Positions 10,139 to 22,435 are shown, numbered from the stretch's first letter. The stretch is DNA of 64,000 bases from Glandiceps talaboti (GCF_964340395.1 NC_135551.1:7513063-7577062); one strand, 5' to 3'. Made by a program: numbers and translations. The notes: generated by a model from the sequence alone, not told the origin.

Positions 10139-11280
10139 AGGATTTTTTGTTCACTGGAGTCTACTGAATGAGAAACAAAATGTTAACAGTGAAACATTTG
10201 GGATACACTACCTGTTTGGCCTCGATTTCAAATGACATGCCCATCACAGAATGGCATCGAAGGTTGAGGGTAAGGGTAACACATTGTCTCTCAAACGATA
10301 CATGCAAGCAAGGACTTTATTATCCATTATATATTCGGAAAGCCTAGGAAATTACCTTTCTAAGGATATAATGTTTGCCATACATATGCCAAGCAATAAA
10401 ATGTTGGGGGCTTTAAATTACTGATTTTTGAAAAATCAATAATTTTTTCGCAAAATGACATAAACTTTCCATTCTTTTTTTAATAACATGATCTAATACA
10501 CATAAGGGGTGTTTTTTATTCGGCTAAATGAGCTGAATAAGAAAAAGTAGATTAATATTGAATATTTCAGGGTTGTTAATGAGTTCCCCCATTAAAACCA
10601 ACATAAGATATTATTTTGAAATACCGACAGTACTTGCTGATCAATCACTACACGGTTATAGTATTGCTCCTGATCAGAGCGAGGTGTCGACTTTAGTTTT
10701 AGATAAAACGTAGGAAAAAAAGGCACGAACGACTGTCGACAGTCTAAACATACACCAATAAAATGCTGAAACACTATGTATGCAATGCCTCAATCGTGGG
10801 GAACTACATGCACTTGTTTCCTAATAGAACATTTCAAAATTCGACGATTGTCATGTTAAGTTACAATATGGAAACATTTCATTGTATCCCTTAATGTAGA
10901 ATGCGCCTCAAGGACTAATTTACCTGAAAATCAAAGGGTAAAAATTCTTCACAGCGAAGCATATGAAAATTTTGTTCCAAGTACTTGTGAATTAAAAAAA
11001 AGGAATGTAGGGGTTTACCCTTTTGTTTTCCAGTATATGTCATTTTGCGGTGTTCCAAACGAATAATATCCGAGAGATAACATTCCAAGTTATAGCTCTG
11101 TATGAAATTTGGTAAGTTGAAAACCATATTACATATAGTATACCAGACTGTAATTTTATTTCAAAACAAAGTAAAGGCAGCCTGGTCAGTATGTCAGTGG
11201 TGTCGGTGCCTATATCCATACATCCATTGATTACGAAAGCCTTGATGTATCAGTTTTCCATATTTATGGTTATTGACTCA
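10139..11280. other. Unique spacer between copies A and B
   Basis: AT-rich sequence not shared with B or C. Only short frames (up to 70 codons) without recognisable motifs. I see no RNA gene or transposon end here. Confidence 0.4.
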
Positions 11281-11472
11281 AATAACATTACTATGGGTAT
11301 TGCTTATAGAAAACCTGGAACTTCTTTTGACACATTTACAAATTTGAATGGCATAGAAAATTCTTTACATCAAATTAATTCAACAAAGACAGACTGTGTA
11401 TTAATAGGTGACTTTAAAATTGATTATTCCAACGCTCAAAATCAACAGGTGTGTAGTTTTAGAACACTCTGA
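11281..11472 (+). pseudogene. LINE endonuclease fragment, copy B
   Basis: The translation MGIAYRKPGTSFDTF...KTDCVLIGDFKIDYSN matches the middle of the APE endonuclease of CR1/Jockey-like LINEs (typical form: GVIYRPP...GDFNID). Only about 60 residues remain; no RT follows. A diverged copy lies at 22132-22391 because the fragment was inside the unit before it duplicated. Confidence 0.6.
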
Positions 11473-11811
11473 CGTCCTTACATTCTGCGCCCCCCCCCCC
11501 CCCCCCCAAGGTTGTAAACGTGACGGCTCCGTTACCCATGCAACCTTAACTGCATGAACTGAAAAAAACATCAACAATCCTCACAATCGTGTTTATTATG
11601 ACTTCTTATTCAAATCCAAATGTGAACAAGGAGGGGGCGACACGATCTGACCATGGTCCATGGGTCCAATTGCACGTAGTCACCACTTGTTTATTGTCAC
11701 AATCTCACAGACGTAAATGTCATCTATAAGCTTAATTCCTGTTTCTCACAATGTTACCCTGACACAATATTCTGAAATAATTGAAGTGAATAAATGATAT
11801 AATCATGATCA

Positions 11812-12152
11812 TATTCCAATATGTGGAAAATGCTTCCATGCAATGAACAGTGATTCCATGCAGTGAACAGTGAATCCATACAATGAACAGTAAAACCATG
11901 GAATGAACAGTGATTCAATGAAATAACTCAATGCAATGATCAGTGATTTCTTATAGTGAATAGTGATTCTATGAAGGGAACAGTGCAGTAATTCCATGCA
12001 ATGAACAGTAACTCCATGCCGTGAACAGTGATTCCATGTAATGATCAGTAATGCTTTACAGTGAATTGTAATACTATGAAGGGAACAGTGATTCCATGCA
12101 GAAAATAATGATTTCATGCAGTGAACATTAATTCTATGCAATTACCAATGAC
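11812..12152. repeat. 20-bp minisatellite, copy B
   Basis: About 17 imperfect tandem units of a 20-bp motif close to ccatgcaatgaacagtgatt. It is in the same relative position as 22436-22765. The period is not a multiple of three, so the long minus-strand frame (HCMESLF...) is fortuitous. Confidence 0.85.
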
Positions 12153-12465
12153 ACTTTGCTTGTAAATTTTTTCCAATCCCTTAGGTATAAATAAAATGGC
12201 TTTCAACAAGCATCCAGCAAATACAACAGCATCACATGATTGCAAAGCTATATGGGTAACATCCATCTAGTCATGTGTAAGATGGACTATACATTCCGTG
12301 ACAAATTGCATCCAACCCTTCTGCAACACATACCGATTAATACCCTTTTACCTGTGGTTGTTTTGTGTTTTTGAAGTTAGATTATAAGTGTAAAGAAGTT
12401 GGCTCCATCTTTGCCAACAGCAAAATCCAATATAATTGATATTTGATTATTACATAGATAAGATA

Positions 12466-12580
12466 TCCAGATTAAAGTTTCACGAGCCTACACCCTATTT
12501 CAGAGTGACCAATTACGTCCAGTCAATACCAAACGTTGCCTTTGTGACACATTTCACTTTATTACTGTTGAATTGCAACA
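12466..12580 (+). repeat. Inverted-repeat arm, left (copy B)
   Basis: The phrase ctacaccctatttcagagtg and the following ttacgtccagtcaat...ttgcctttgtgacacatttc recur in reverse complement at 13365-13485 and at 1735-1850 in copy A. Together with the right arm it encloses about 800 bp. Confidence 0.7.
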
Positions 12581-13364
12581 GAACTAATATACATGACTTT
12601 TTCTCACAAAATAAGTCATAAACATTTACTCCACTAGCTCAAATTTAAAATTTCTTTCCAATGGTCTATGACATTAATTACTACAGATAGTTATTATATC
12701 AGTCAAACTCTTCAATCCAGGCAGTACAATCTTATTATTGGTTGATACTTGGCCCATTGGCAACTGACATTGTGATAGTGATAGATGGCATGCCTCTTAC
12801 AAACTCAGCATACACTATGGAAATTTCGTCTGTGATAAAATACCTATTTAACAATGGCTCTGTCCTGCTTCAATGAATGACCTGACCTCATCTTACTACG
12901 AAACATCTCAATGCATGTCAAGTACGACGAATTTGGCACTGTTAATAGCACATTTTAATACCATTGCTTCAGTACTTGTTAATTGTCAGTCACATATTCA
13001 ATCGAAAACCGTGAATCACTACCACTTCATTGTCGCAAACCACGTAAGATGCCAGAGTATCGTTATTTCGAAGTGTAGTGAAAGAAATAACAGCACTGGT
13101 TTGCGAGAATGTACATGTACTACTTATCAGTTGTCAATCAATTACCAACCAATAAAATGTACTATATGATATGTGCTAAATAAGACTGTATGACAGAGTT
13201 TGTTTAACAATGCACCATACATACTTGTAATAATTAATGTCTTAGACATTGGGAAAGAATATTGGAAAGAAATAATAACAATCTGAGCCAGTGGAGAAAA
13301 TGATTGATAACTCTTTTAGTGGTGGGAAATGATCATGGCGTATTACTTCTGTTATAATGTTATT
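12581..13364. other. Block between inverted arms, copy B, no gene seen
   Basis: Corresponds to positions 1-1735 of copy A apart from the 346-1410 block. Copy C lacks it completely. It contains the phrase ttcgaagtgtag...aataacag...ggtttgcgagaatg, which also occurs inverted at 35650-35715, so it is partly a dispersed repeat. Confidence 0.5.
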
Positions 13365-13485
13365 GTAAAAAATGAAATGTTTCACAAATAGTGCTCCTGC
13401 CATGATTAAATGCGTCAAATGTAACCTTTGCTATTGAGTGGACGTAAATGGTCACTCTGAAATAGGTTGTAGGCTTGTGATAATT
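13365..13485 (-). repeat. Inverted-repeat arm, right (copy B)
   Basis: Reverse complement of the left arm at 12466-12580. It lies just 3' of the sulfotransferase stop codon and may form the end of its 3' untranslated region. Confidence 0.68.
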
Positions 13486-13541
13486 TGGATATTTTAACTA
13501 CGTAATAATGAAATTTGGACAATATTGTCAAGTTCTTTTTT

Positions 13542-14538
13542 TCAACAATCCCACTTTCGCTGTTTATCAATAAAAACATTCGTAATTCCGTTCGTCTCCT
13601 TTCCAAGCATTAGGCAGTAGTCAGATAGAGGTTTCTGTTGTTCTTGGCATTGAACATTAACTTCATTTCGAACAGATCTAAGTTTTGCAAGATCCTCTTC
13701 AAAATCTCCCTCATAATTATTGACTTTTTCCCAAAATGTTTTGTTGAAATAGTCATACAGTGCTAAGTCCAATGGTGAGTGTTCTTTGATTATATTTTCC
13801 ATCTCCGGTGTGATGGGAAGCCGTGTTCCTTTACGAACCTTCTCACGTTTGTAAACCATATCTTCATATTCCCAACACATCATCTTTCGCAATAAGACGA
13901 GTGATTCGTCGTAGTACTCCGTCAACATCACTAAATCAAGTTCACTATCAAGATTCCTGATCGAATTATAGACGAACGTATCATTGACCTTTTCCGGAAT
14001 ACCTATTAACCTCCAAAAATAGTCATTCAAATGATGTGCTTTCAGGTTCCGTCTAATAGTATTGTTTTTTGAGTCAATCATTTGCAAATACGCTGAGAAA
14101 GGATTTGAGAATTCAAGAAAGTACTTATCGTCCCGGCTATAGTAGAATAAGGATTCGGTTCTTCTTATTGGTGATCTCAGAATTGTAAAATATTTGCCAT
14201 TCTTTATGATTTTATCCAGCGCTACTCGACGATAAGTCATATGATTTGCAATAAAGTTGTAACCAGGGAAATTTTCACAATTGTAAGTATGAATCATCGC
14301 TCTGTTACTAGTTTCGTTAATATGTATATGCACTTTTAATGCCTCGCCTATAGCTGCAACAAGATCATGTTTTAAACCATACCGGAATAAAAGTGATGTC
14401 ATGGTACTGCCACCAGTTTTTGAAGTTTTTATGAATACAAAGTCCCGTTGAGGTTCACATGGGAGTTTCAAGGGCGATATTACGATATTCTGTGGTCGGT
14501 GGGCAACGTTACCTTGCGGGTTACCTGGGATTGTCTTT
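13542..14538 (-). CDS. Gal3ST-like sulfotransferase, copy B, exon 2 (catalytic domain)
   Basis: Same structure and length as copy A: with exon 1 at 16746-16852 it gives 367 aa. The PAPS loop KTSKTGGSTM and the FTILRSPIRR 3'-phosphate site are intact. Against copy A the differences cluster in the first 35 residues of the exon, the membrane-proximal stem (for example NPQGNVAHRPQ against NPQGNFAHRPP), while most of the catalytic part is identical. The acceptor is tttgttttcag|AAAG. An in-frame ATG at 14570 exists here by chance; copy A's acceptor is one base longer, which breaks that frame, so splicing from exon 1 is the better model. Confidence 0.88.
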
Positions 14539-16745
14539 CTGAAAACAAATGTAAACCCCATGATCAACATATTGCGTAAACTCCTTTCTTATATGACACC
14601 ACCAAATTTAATCCATACCTTCGCTGGTTTTAGGCCTACCAGGAGCTATCCTAAATGTCATTTTCGTTTTTGTAATATTTGCACGTCCTCCAAGACTGCA
14701 AACGCTCTTTATATCTGCTATAAAAATGGCATCCCTATGTAGAACCTGGTTGGTCGAATACATCATCTATCTATATTGTGCAATCAGGTCATAATTAGGT
14801 GTCAACATGAGAGGTTTTATGCTAAACAGATTCTATTGTAATCTAATTTATGTTAATTGTACACGTTATTGTGGCAAGGTGTGGCATAAATACTACCAGC
14901 TTTAAATCGCAGGATGAGTAAAAATTCAAATAACTCAAATGGCAGTTAGAATTAGAATAGCTGAAATAGTGTAGTATTAGTTTTAGTCCTTCTTGACTAC
15001 AGGTAGGCTAAGTTACGTTTAGCCCTACTCATATATGACTGTAGTTAGTCACTTGTTGGCTAATAATCTATATAAGGATGGTCTTAATAAGCAAGAAATA
15101 AGCAACAGTATCTCACCATAAGGACTTTGTCATCTCGTGTCGCAATATAAAACATACGCATAATAGACGCAGAACGGTCGAAAACATCAGCGGCCACTAG
15201 TGCCGGGCAGTAATCTCTGCACGCATGGGCAGTAGTCTATTTAAAGAAGGTCATGTGATTTGATTTTGACCAGTGACATATGTATTAGGACGTTGAGGTG
15301 TAATAATTATATAATAGTACATGTTAGCAAGAGCAATATTACGATGTATTGCCCATCTGAGATGTGGTATTCATGACAGTAATATTGATGATGCCTGAGC
15401 CGAAGGCTAGGGTAACATGAACATTACAGTCATGACCATCATCCCTGGGGTGGGCAAAAAAATCGTGATATTTCCCTTGCTATCATGTGTAATTATATAT
15501 TATAGTGAGCCAGGCGCGGTGTAGTTAATTGTCTATTCTTCTGAGCACATACACTTCAGTGCCAGATGTTTAGCACTGTGCATGTATTTACCTCCTTTAT
15601 ATTATGTTCCTTCTACTTTTTAAATTTAGTTAAGCTTTTTATCACGAAAACAATTTCACAATCACATAATAGATGTACCGCATACAATATTGCAAGCACT
15701 TGTGCAGATACCCCGAGTATGCCACACTTGCACACTCATCACGCATCATGGGGTTTTGTCATAATATACAAGGAGCAAGGGAATGGGTCACTTTTTGCAA
15801 ATGAGGGTCATATTTTGAAAAAGCGATTAGGGACGGGTCGCATTTTACTTCGACTCATTGTATTAGTTTAACATTGTATTATTTTGGAGGGGTTTGCTAA
15901 CTCAATGCTGCCACTGTTTCCAAATCCTATTGCTGCCACTTTGGTTAGGGTTAGAGTTAGGTTAGGGTTAGAGTTCGAATTGTGTGCATCGTATCAACCC
16001 ATATCAATCAAATTGCTGCTGACAACCAGGTACTCAATGTCAGTTGTGATGTGAGGAGAGAATGGGTCTCACAGGTAAAATGGGAACAGTTGGGTAAGAT
16101 GCTATGGATAATGTTGCGATAATGCTAATTTTAGTACTGATAGTGTCGGAAGTGTGCCAGTCTAATCGTGGGAAAATATGGCTTTCAGCTCTGCCAATGA
16201 TCCCACACACAGGTATTTATTAATGCAATGCCTTCAGATACATTCATATGGTGGTAGTAGTGGGAAATAAACAATGATTTTAAAACTTTCAACATTGGGA
16301 CATTGGTGGGATTAGGTCATTATGATTGTGGGGTTGGGGATGGGGGTCATGGTTTAGAGTAAGAAATTAGGGCGGGCCACTTTTATGCACGACGGAATCG
16401 GGGGAAGGCCACATTTTGTGTAACAGCCGGGTTCTGATTTCCCCAGGCCCTCCCTGCCTGTTCCCATAAAATAATATCGTTTATGGGATATTTTGATATT
16501 TTTGAATATTTGCAAATACCTAATCACTACATTTTTGTACTGGGACCATCCTTGGATAAAATATTAGTTTAAAAGTGACTGTACTACAGGGTAAGTTATT
16601 ACTGCAGAACACAAATCAAGTGACAGCATCCATCAGGATATAGCCACAAAGCCACTACAAGCCTTTCAAGCAGGCCTAATTTGCGTTGTATTTCATGGGG
16701 TATTACATTTCAAATACACTACCATCAAGTAAAGTGTACACTTAC
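14539..16745 (-). other. Intron of copy B sulfotransferase
   Basis: Nearly identical to the copy A intron over its upstream two thirds. It contains the GGGTCAC repeat (15747-16428) and the telomere-like tract (15944-15979). Confidence 0.75.
15747..16428. repeat. GGGTCAC-type dispersed repeat, copy in duplication B
   Basis: Counterpart of 4320-5030, differing at only a handful of bases. Confidence 0.65.
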
Positions 16746-16852
16746 AGTAAGACAGTGTATCTTTCCTGTAGAAACGATGACAACCATAACATTGGAATTC
16801 CGACAAGTGGTAGTATAACGAACACCATTATTACATATATCTTGTTCCGCAT
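16746..16852 (-). CDS. Gal3ST-like sulfotransferase, copy B, exon 1 (signal anchor)
   Basis: Identical base for base to copy A exon 1: ATG at 16852, 35 codons plus two bases, donor ACT|GTAAGT at 16746/16745. Encodes a short basic cytosolic tail and a single membrane-spanning anchor, targeting the enzyme to the Golgi as a type II protein. Confidence 0.85.
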
Positions 16853-17513
16853 GTTGTTGTAATCGTCACTGTACGGGAAGTACGGAAATGAAAGTGAGAA
16901 AAACTGTAGGTATTTTGTATACTGTTCTACAAAATTATTTAGTGTTATAGATTGTGCAATATTGTATCTATTGATAAAGTAAACGAAATTGAGTATAATT
17001 GGTCAGGGTTGTTATTTTGACCTAATGACTACTATAAATAAATGAACTGTTGTAATTAGTGCTGCCGGCGTCAGTAGTTCCCCATGGAGACAAGTTGAAA
17101 GCATTTTTAGTGAGGGAATAAAATAAAGAAAATAAAAACTAACTAATTAAACAAAAGAACAATTTTTTGATAACAACACTATTCTAACACACAGTGAGCT
17201 TACATTTTACTATTTCAACTCAAACAAAAAGCTAAGGAATCATTTTCAAAACATTCTAATTGTGGGGATATTAAATAATTGTTTATTAGTTATATTAACT
17301 TATCTCTTAGTGGTGAATCATTTGACGGGGGGGGTGGGTGTAGTATGGAGGACTAGAACCCAACGACACTTTTTTCAACGGCAACTGGACAGTAAATTAT
17401 TGTTTGCCTAGTAAGGGGTACTTATACATAATATATTTTTGTTTGCAATATGACCTTTCAATCTGACTTTTGTCGTGTAGGATATTAAAGACATCCGTAG
17501 TCCAATGTCTGTC

Positions 17514-17549
17514 ATACATACATACATACATACATACATACATACATTC

Positions 17550-17634
<85 letters not shown>

Positions 17635-17735
17635 AACAGACAAACAAACAAACAAACAAACAAACAAACAAACAACAAACAAACAAACAAACAAACAAAC
17701 AAACAAACAAACAAACAAACACACACATACATACA
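17514..17735. repeat. (CATA)n (CAGA)n (CAAA)n microsatellite, copy B
   Basis: The uninterrupted form of the locus that is split by a retrotransposon in copy A and replaced by a (TA)n/(CA)n/(CATA)n array in copy C. Long frames of CLSV, TDRQ and TNKQ type across it are repeat translations. Confidence 0.95.
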
Positions 17736-17744
17736 GTAAGTATC

Positions 17745-18075
17745 AATGCAATACACGGAGATAAACAACTATTATGTTACGTCCGTTACCACCAATAGTG
17801 GCATGCAAAACACACACAAAATATGACAGACAAACTTACCAGTGCTGTCGTCAAAAACACGGAAATACCAAGGATAGTAGTTTCGTAATGGCAGCAATAC
17901 GCAATGTAAATAGTCACATATGATTGACTACCTGTCGTTTCGTGATAGCTTTTTATAATAACACAAACACACACAAAGACCAGTGCATTAATGGTATGTA
18001 TCCTTAAATCTATCCCACAGCTTGGCTATAAGCGTATAGGATTAGCAGAGTCCTAACACCGAAATAATTAAACAT
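17745..18075 (-). repeat. NYYPWYF repeat, copy 2
   Basis: Minus-strand reading gives IIKSYHETTGSQSY, then after a one-base slip a version of the NYYPWYFRVFDDSTG segment ending at CTG|GTAAGT (17837/17836 region). The slip argues that this copy is not translated. Confidence 0.5.
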
Positions 18076-19070
18076 GATAGTATGCTGGAAACGTTCTCAA
18101 ACCAGCCCATAATGAACAAGCAATCATCGGAGATGACTTAGACCCCACAGTCATGGTAGTGTGTTGTATTAGATTGTATGAAATATAGCACCAATGGCGT
18201 TGTACCTTCTGTATAATTGATTGAATATTTGCATACATTTTTTGAATGTTTATTTATTTATCTATCGTTGTCTTTGCAATATAAGTGATCAATTGGCTGT
18301 TGCTATGGGTGTGGTCTTTTTGCTAGGCACGTTTACATACATTGCTTGAATGTTTATTCAATTGTCTATTAATCATTTATCTTTGTTTAATAAACCAGCG
18401 TTTGGCTGTTGCTGTGGGCGTGGTCATTGTTGCTAAGGATATTTGCATACATTTTTTGAATGGTTACTCACTTGCCTACATGATGGCATTGTTATTTGAC
18501 CAAACACACAGCCATTTGGTTGTTGTAATGGGCGTGGCCATTGTTGCTTGGGCCAAAATGTTTTACAGAAAATCTGCAGAATATCACTTCTAATAACATC
18601 TCACCAAGTGTTAGTCTCATTGACAAAGTACTTTCTGAGAGTTAAGTTTTTTACCAAAATTCATATTTTACACGTAATTTGCATATCACTCATTAGATCA
18701 TCATATGCTTGATATTTCTTCATCTATATACCCCCAGATGCATCCCCATCAAATTTTAGTCCAATCTCCATCGTAGTTTTGGAATTAAAGACTTTTGACC
18801 AAAAAAGACACATTTTTAGCCTTAATTTCCATTAATTTCCACTAATGGAATCATCATGCAATGAACATATCTAAATTAACATGCCCTAAGAACTTTCCCA
18901 TCAAATCCCGTCCAATCTGCCAAGTAGTTTTGGAGTTAAAATTTATTTCACATATTTTGACCCAAAAATGACTCAAAGTCGGCTAAATTGCATCACATAG
19001 TCCATGGGCCGAGGGGGGGGGGGTTACCATACAACAACGACACCCCCACCCTCCACAAACCTCCAACATA
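18076..19070. other. Right end of duplication B, no gene seen
   Basis: Counterpart of 9155-10138. Same diverged ttggctgttgctgtgggcg units; no coding frame of note. Confidence 0.5.
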
Positions 19071-19606
19071 ACTAACTCTATTTGATCGGGAGCGGGTTTG
19101 GGGGGGGGGGGGGGGCTAGCCAGGTGTATGTTGAGACACATTACCATAGCGGGTAAATTTAAAGTGCTCTATAGGAGTAAATGAGTACAAAACACCTTGA
19201 ATCTTTAATTATTTCATTAATTTAATTAATTTAATTTTTTTAAATTTAAATTTAATTTTTTATGTATTGGTCCTCAAAGGATATATAGTTTACAACTCAC
19301 AACAGCCAAGTGACACAAATACACAAATACAAATACACAAGTACACAGATAAAACTTAGCGTTGTGTTAAGGTATACCTCCATGGATAAACCAAACTGAA
19401 ACGGCTTTTACGTCTTTGAAGATGTAGTATCGCAACATCTTTTATATTTACTAAAATACATGCACACGTACATCATATTGCAAAGATCTGTAAATTACTT
19501 TCCTACGTGATTTTGAATGAGTGGGAAGAAATTGGGGTGAGTTGACAAAGGGGCGAATTGAAATTGGGGCGAGTTGAAATTGGGAGGAAGTAAATCACAA
19601 TCCCAT
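19071..19606. other. Unique spacer, G-run and AT-rich DNA
   Basis: Starts just past the duplication end. Contains a G18-type run near 19100 and an AT-only tract at 19210-19260, then repeated gaattgaaattgggg phrases (19525-19590). No gene seen. Confidence 0.4.
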
Positions 19607-20967
19607 GTCGACCAATGGAAAGTTATGAGTCTCTTAGGACCAGAGACTATGTAGTGATTTGATTACAACCTGACTGTGTATGTCATGTCATTGACCTTGT
19701 GTGTCACATGTTTGTCACTGTTATTATGGTCAGAGTCAGCTGTATTTATAATTGTGCAACTACATTATATCAAACAAAGATAGTCGTTTGCAAAATACAT
19801 TCACAATGACTTTTCCATATCTCTGGGATGGTAGAATTGGTGCGTGGAAGGATACCGGTAAATACAAAGGCTGGGGTCAGAATTACAGTGGGGGGGGGAG
19901 AAATCATTTTGGTATTTTGGTCAAGAATGTGCTTACTACCCCTTCCCCCTCTCAAAAAATGTCATGCCCCCCCCCCCCCGAATGAATCCAAGAATTTTCG
20001 TAGCCCCCTCCCGGCTACACATATTTTAATGTGTAACTATGCGGTAACCCCCCCCCCCCCCCCCACTTTCCACTTCAGAGATGCACTGTATGGTACACTA
20101 CATTGAACTAACACTGTCAGTAACAGTGGAAATCAACTTAAGTGTCCATAAGATACAGAGATTATTTAATTTACTGGAGATACCGCTCACTAACAGGAGG
20201 TTTAATTTGGTTCAAATTATGAACAAAATATTTCCCCCTCCTCCTTTCAGACCATCATAATTTTTCCATCCCCCCCCCCCCATGTCTCCCAGGCACCCTT
20301 TGCCGTTAAGTCAGACCCCAGCCCAAAAAATCCACAACATTTTGGGCTCAAAGTGGAAACTGTGCTTTAAAACCTGGCCCAGGAAATATGTATGTCATCC
20401 CGTCTGCCAATGATCTGTCCTCTGAAATTAAAACTTTGTATTTTCATGCATGTTGTTGCCGTAATAGTTCTTTTGTCATTTTTAATTCAACTTTATAAAC
20501 ACATAGAATGTGCCATGAATATATATTGCTGTCTGTAAGTAATGTATTAATTGTTAAACTTCTGCCAATGTCCTTAGAGGCCTGTCTGATATGACCTGTT
20601 ATCACAACTCTATCAAATTGATGAACGATACAGCGACGCGTCGATGTCACTCACTGTGCCAGTGTAATTTTTGGAAAGATAATGAATTTAAGAACTTGTG
20701 ATCATTACCCTGCTGCAGCCGTGTAATCATATTAAAACAGGAAGACGGTATAAGTAGGAACCCTTTATGACTACCTATTGCTACGATAACATTAATATGA
20801 CAAGTTCTAAATTCATTATCTTTCCGAAATTTACAGATATGCATACTACTGACACTAGCAGGTGATATCATTCAACAATTTGACAACATTTTGATGACAG
20901 GTCAAATCAGGTTGTAATAACATCACTACAGTCTCCGGTCCTGACACATAACTTTCCACTGGTAGAC
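19607..20967. mobile_element. Candidate inverted-repeat element (~1.36 kb)
   Basis: The arm at 19607-19675 (gtcgaccaatggaaagttatg...cagagactatgtagtgat...attacaacctga) is the reverse complement, with mismatches, of 20902-20967. The interior has C-rich tracts and no transposase frame. It could be a non-autonomous DNA transposon or an inverted duplication; target-site duplications were not found by eye. Confidence 0.45.
20673..20825. repeat. Inner hairpin: 26-bp arms around 100 bp
   Basis: The arm ggaaagataatgaatttaag at 20673 is mirrored by ctaaattcattatctttcc ending at 20825. With acttgt/acaagt included the arms are about 26 bp with one extra base on the left. It is nested inside the larger inverted repeat. 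Confidence 0.7.
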
Positions 20968-21640
20968 TTAAGGTATTATTGTACCATGCAGGGTTTCCTA
21001 GATCACTAGTTACTGACTGTGTTTGACACATCCTAATCGTGCATGCGATGTGTTAATATTGCCAGCCGGTGTCTATTACGATACTAACTGTGGTATATGT
21101 AGGGATATAGCTCAGCACTGACACACCTCACTGCATTTCCTATAGTATACTATCAGCAGACTCGGCTATACTAATATTATCTCAGTCCATGAATGGTGGT
21201 ATGACAGGCAGGGTCCATCAATCAGGTTCGTTGCTCACTGTTCAGCCTGACACTGTCATAGTTCTGCATTGCCATAGTTCTCTGTGATCTAGCAACTTCA
21301 CGAGCGCCTGTGGGTATCGTCCAAGGAATTGTGGGATAACTTCACTTCCGCCGCCAATAAAATAAGTTTACCGTGTGAAAAAGTATTTTGTCATGTCCAG
21401 AAAGAGTTTGTATGTAAAATAGTTAATATTATACACCTCCACAGAATATATTGGCCAGTTCAAACAAAATTGCGCCCTCATTATCAGATGCAGAGAGTTG
21501 CACATATTGAAATTAAATGTAACTCATACCATCAAATTTAGTTTTGACTTGGAATTTCAAAGTCTGTTCTTGGGATGTAACATTTTTGTACAAAGTATTA
21601 AATTTTACTCTTGAAAATAAAAGATTCCTTTAAACAATTA
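20968..21640. other. Spacer, no gene seen
   Basis: Ordinary composition, with frames up to 70 codons lacking motifs. No RNA gene recognised. Confidence 0.35.
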
Positions 21641-22060
21641 AAAGTTTATTCTTGGAAAAAAAGTTTTGGCCTCAAGAAGTAAAAATATTTTTATGCAAAA
21701 AAAAATTCTGCTCTGGAAAAAAGTTTTGGCCTCAAAAAAAAATTTTGATCTGGAAAAAAAGGTTTTGGCCTCAAAAAAAAATGTTGATGGGGGGGGGGAG
21801 TTTTGGCCTCAAGAAGTAAAAAAATTGTAATGCAAGAAAAAATTCTCCTCTGGAAAAAAAGGCTTAGCCTCCAAAAAAAATTTCTGATCTTTAAAAAAAA
21901 ATGTTGGCCTCAAGAAGTAAAAATCTTGTTATGCAAATACATTTTCTGCTTTGTAAAAGGAAGTTTTGTCTTACAAATTTGAACTTTTTGCTTTGATATT
22001 TCTATTTTGAACCAAAAAAATAATGTTTTGTCCCATGAAAGAAAGTTTTTATCCTTGTAC
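21641..22060. repeat. Degenerate tandem repeat with 'gttttggcctcaa' core
   Basis: Repeated units of the form ctggaaaaaaagttttggcc / tcaagaagtaaaaat of variable length (about 35-70 bp). An AT-rich minisatellite just before the copy C boundary. Confidence 0.65.
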
Positions 22061-22131
22061 TGAATACTTTGCTCTCAAAAACATTAATTATTTCTTCCAC
22101 AAATGTATTGTTCCTATGTCATCTGTGGGCC

Positions 22132-22391
22132 ACCGTAATTACTTATAGAAATTGTGGAACCTCTTTTGACACATTTACAATTTTAAATGGCATGGACAAT
22201 GCTTTACATCAAATTAATTCAAAGACGACAGACTGTATATTGATAGTTGACTTTAACATTGATTATTCCAACTCTCCGAATCAACAGGTGTGTATTTTTG
22301 TGAATACACTGACTTCCTTACTTTTTCCGACCCCCAACGTCGTATTAACATTTTCCTGTTTCTCGCAATGTTACTCTGACACAAGATTCTG
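22132..22391 (+). pseudogene. LINE endonuclease fragment, copy C
   Basis: Reads YRNCGTSFDTF...TDCILIVDFNIDYSNS, a diverged sister of 11281-11472. The GDFNID-type motif has lost its glycine (IVDFNID). Relic only. Confidence 0.55.
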
Positions 22392-22435
22392 AAATAATTG
22401 AAGTAAGTAAATGGCATCATAATATTCCAATTTGT

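Larger units (their letters stand above)
11290..19070. repeat. Segmental duplication, copy B
   Basis: The left part (11290-12530) pairs with copy C (22130-23150); from 12697 on it also pairs with copy A from position 1. It ends at ctccaacata, 19070. Complete for the sulfotransferase gene, with an uninterrupted microsatellite locus at 17514-17735. Confidence 0.88.

Noticed and set aside
11809-12141. 110-codon minus-strand frame through the 20-bp repeat
   Set aside because: The unit length is not divisible by three and units vary; the frame is open by chance, and the copy C array is open in different frames.
14538-14570. ATG at 14570 as start of the copy B sulfotransferase
   Set aside because: The extension covers the splice acceptor; in copy A the same stretch has one extra base that breaks the frame, and a signal-anchor exon in matching phase lies upstream in all copies.
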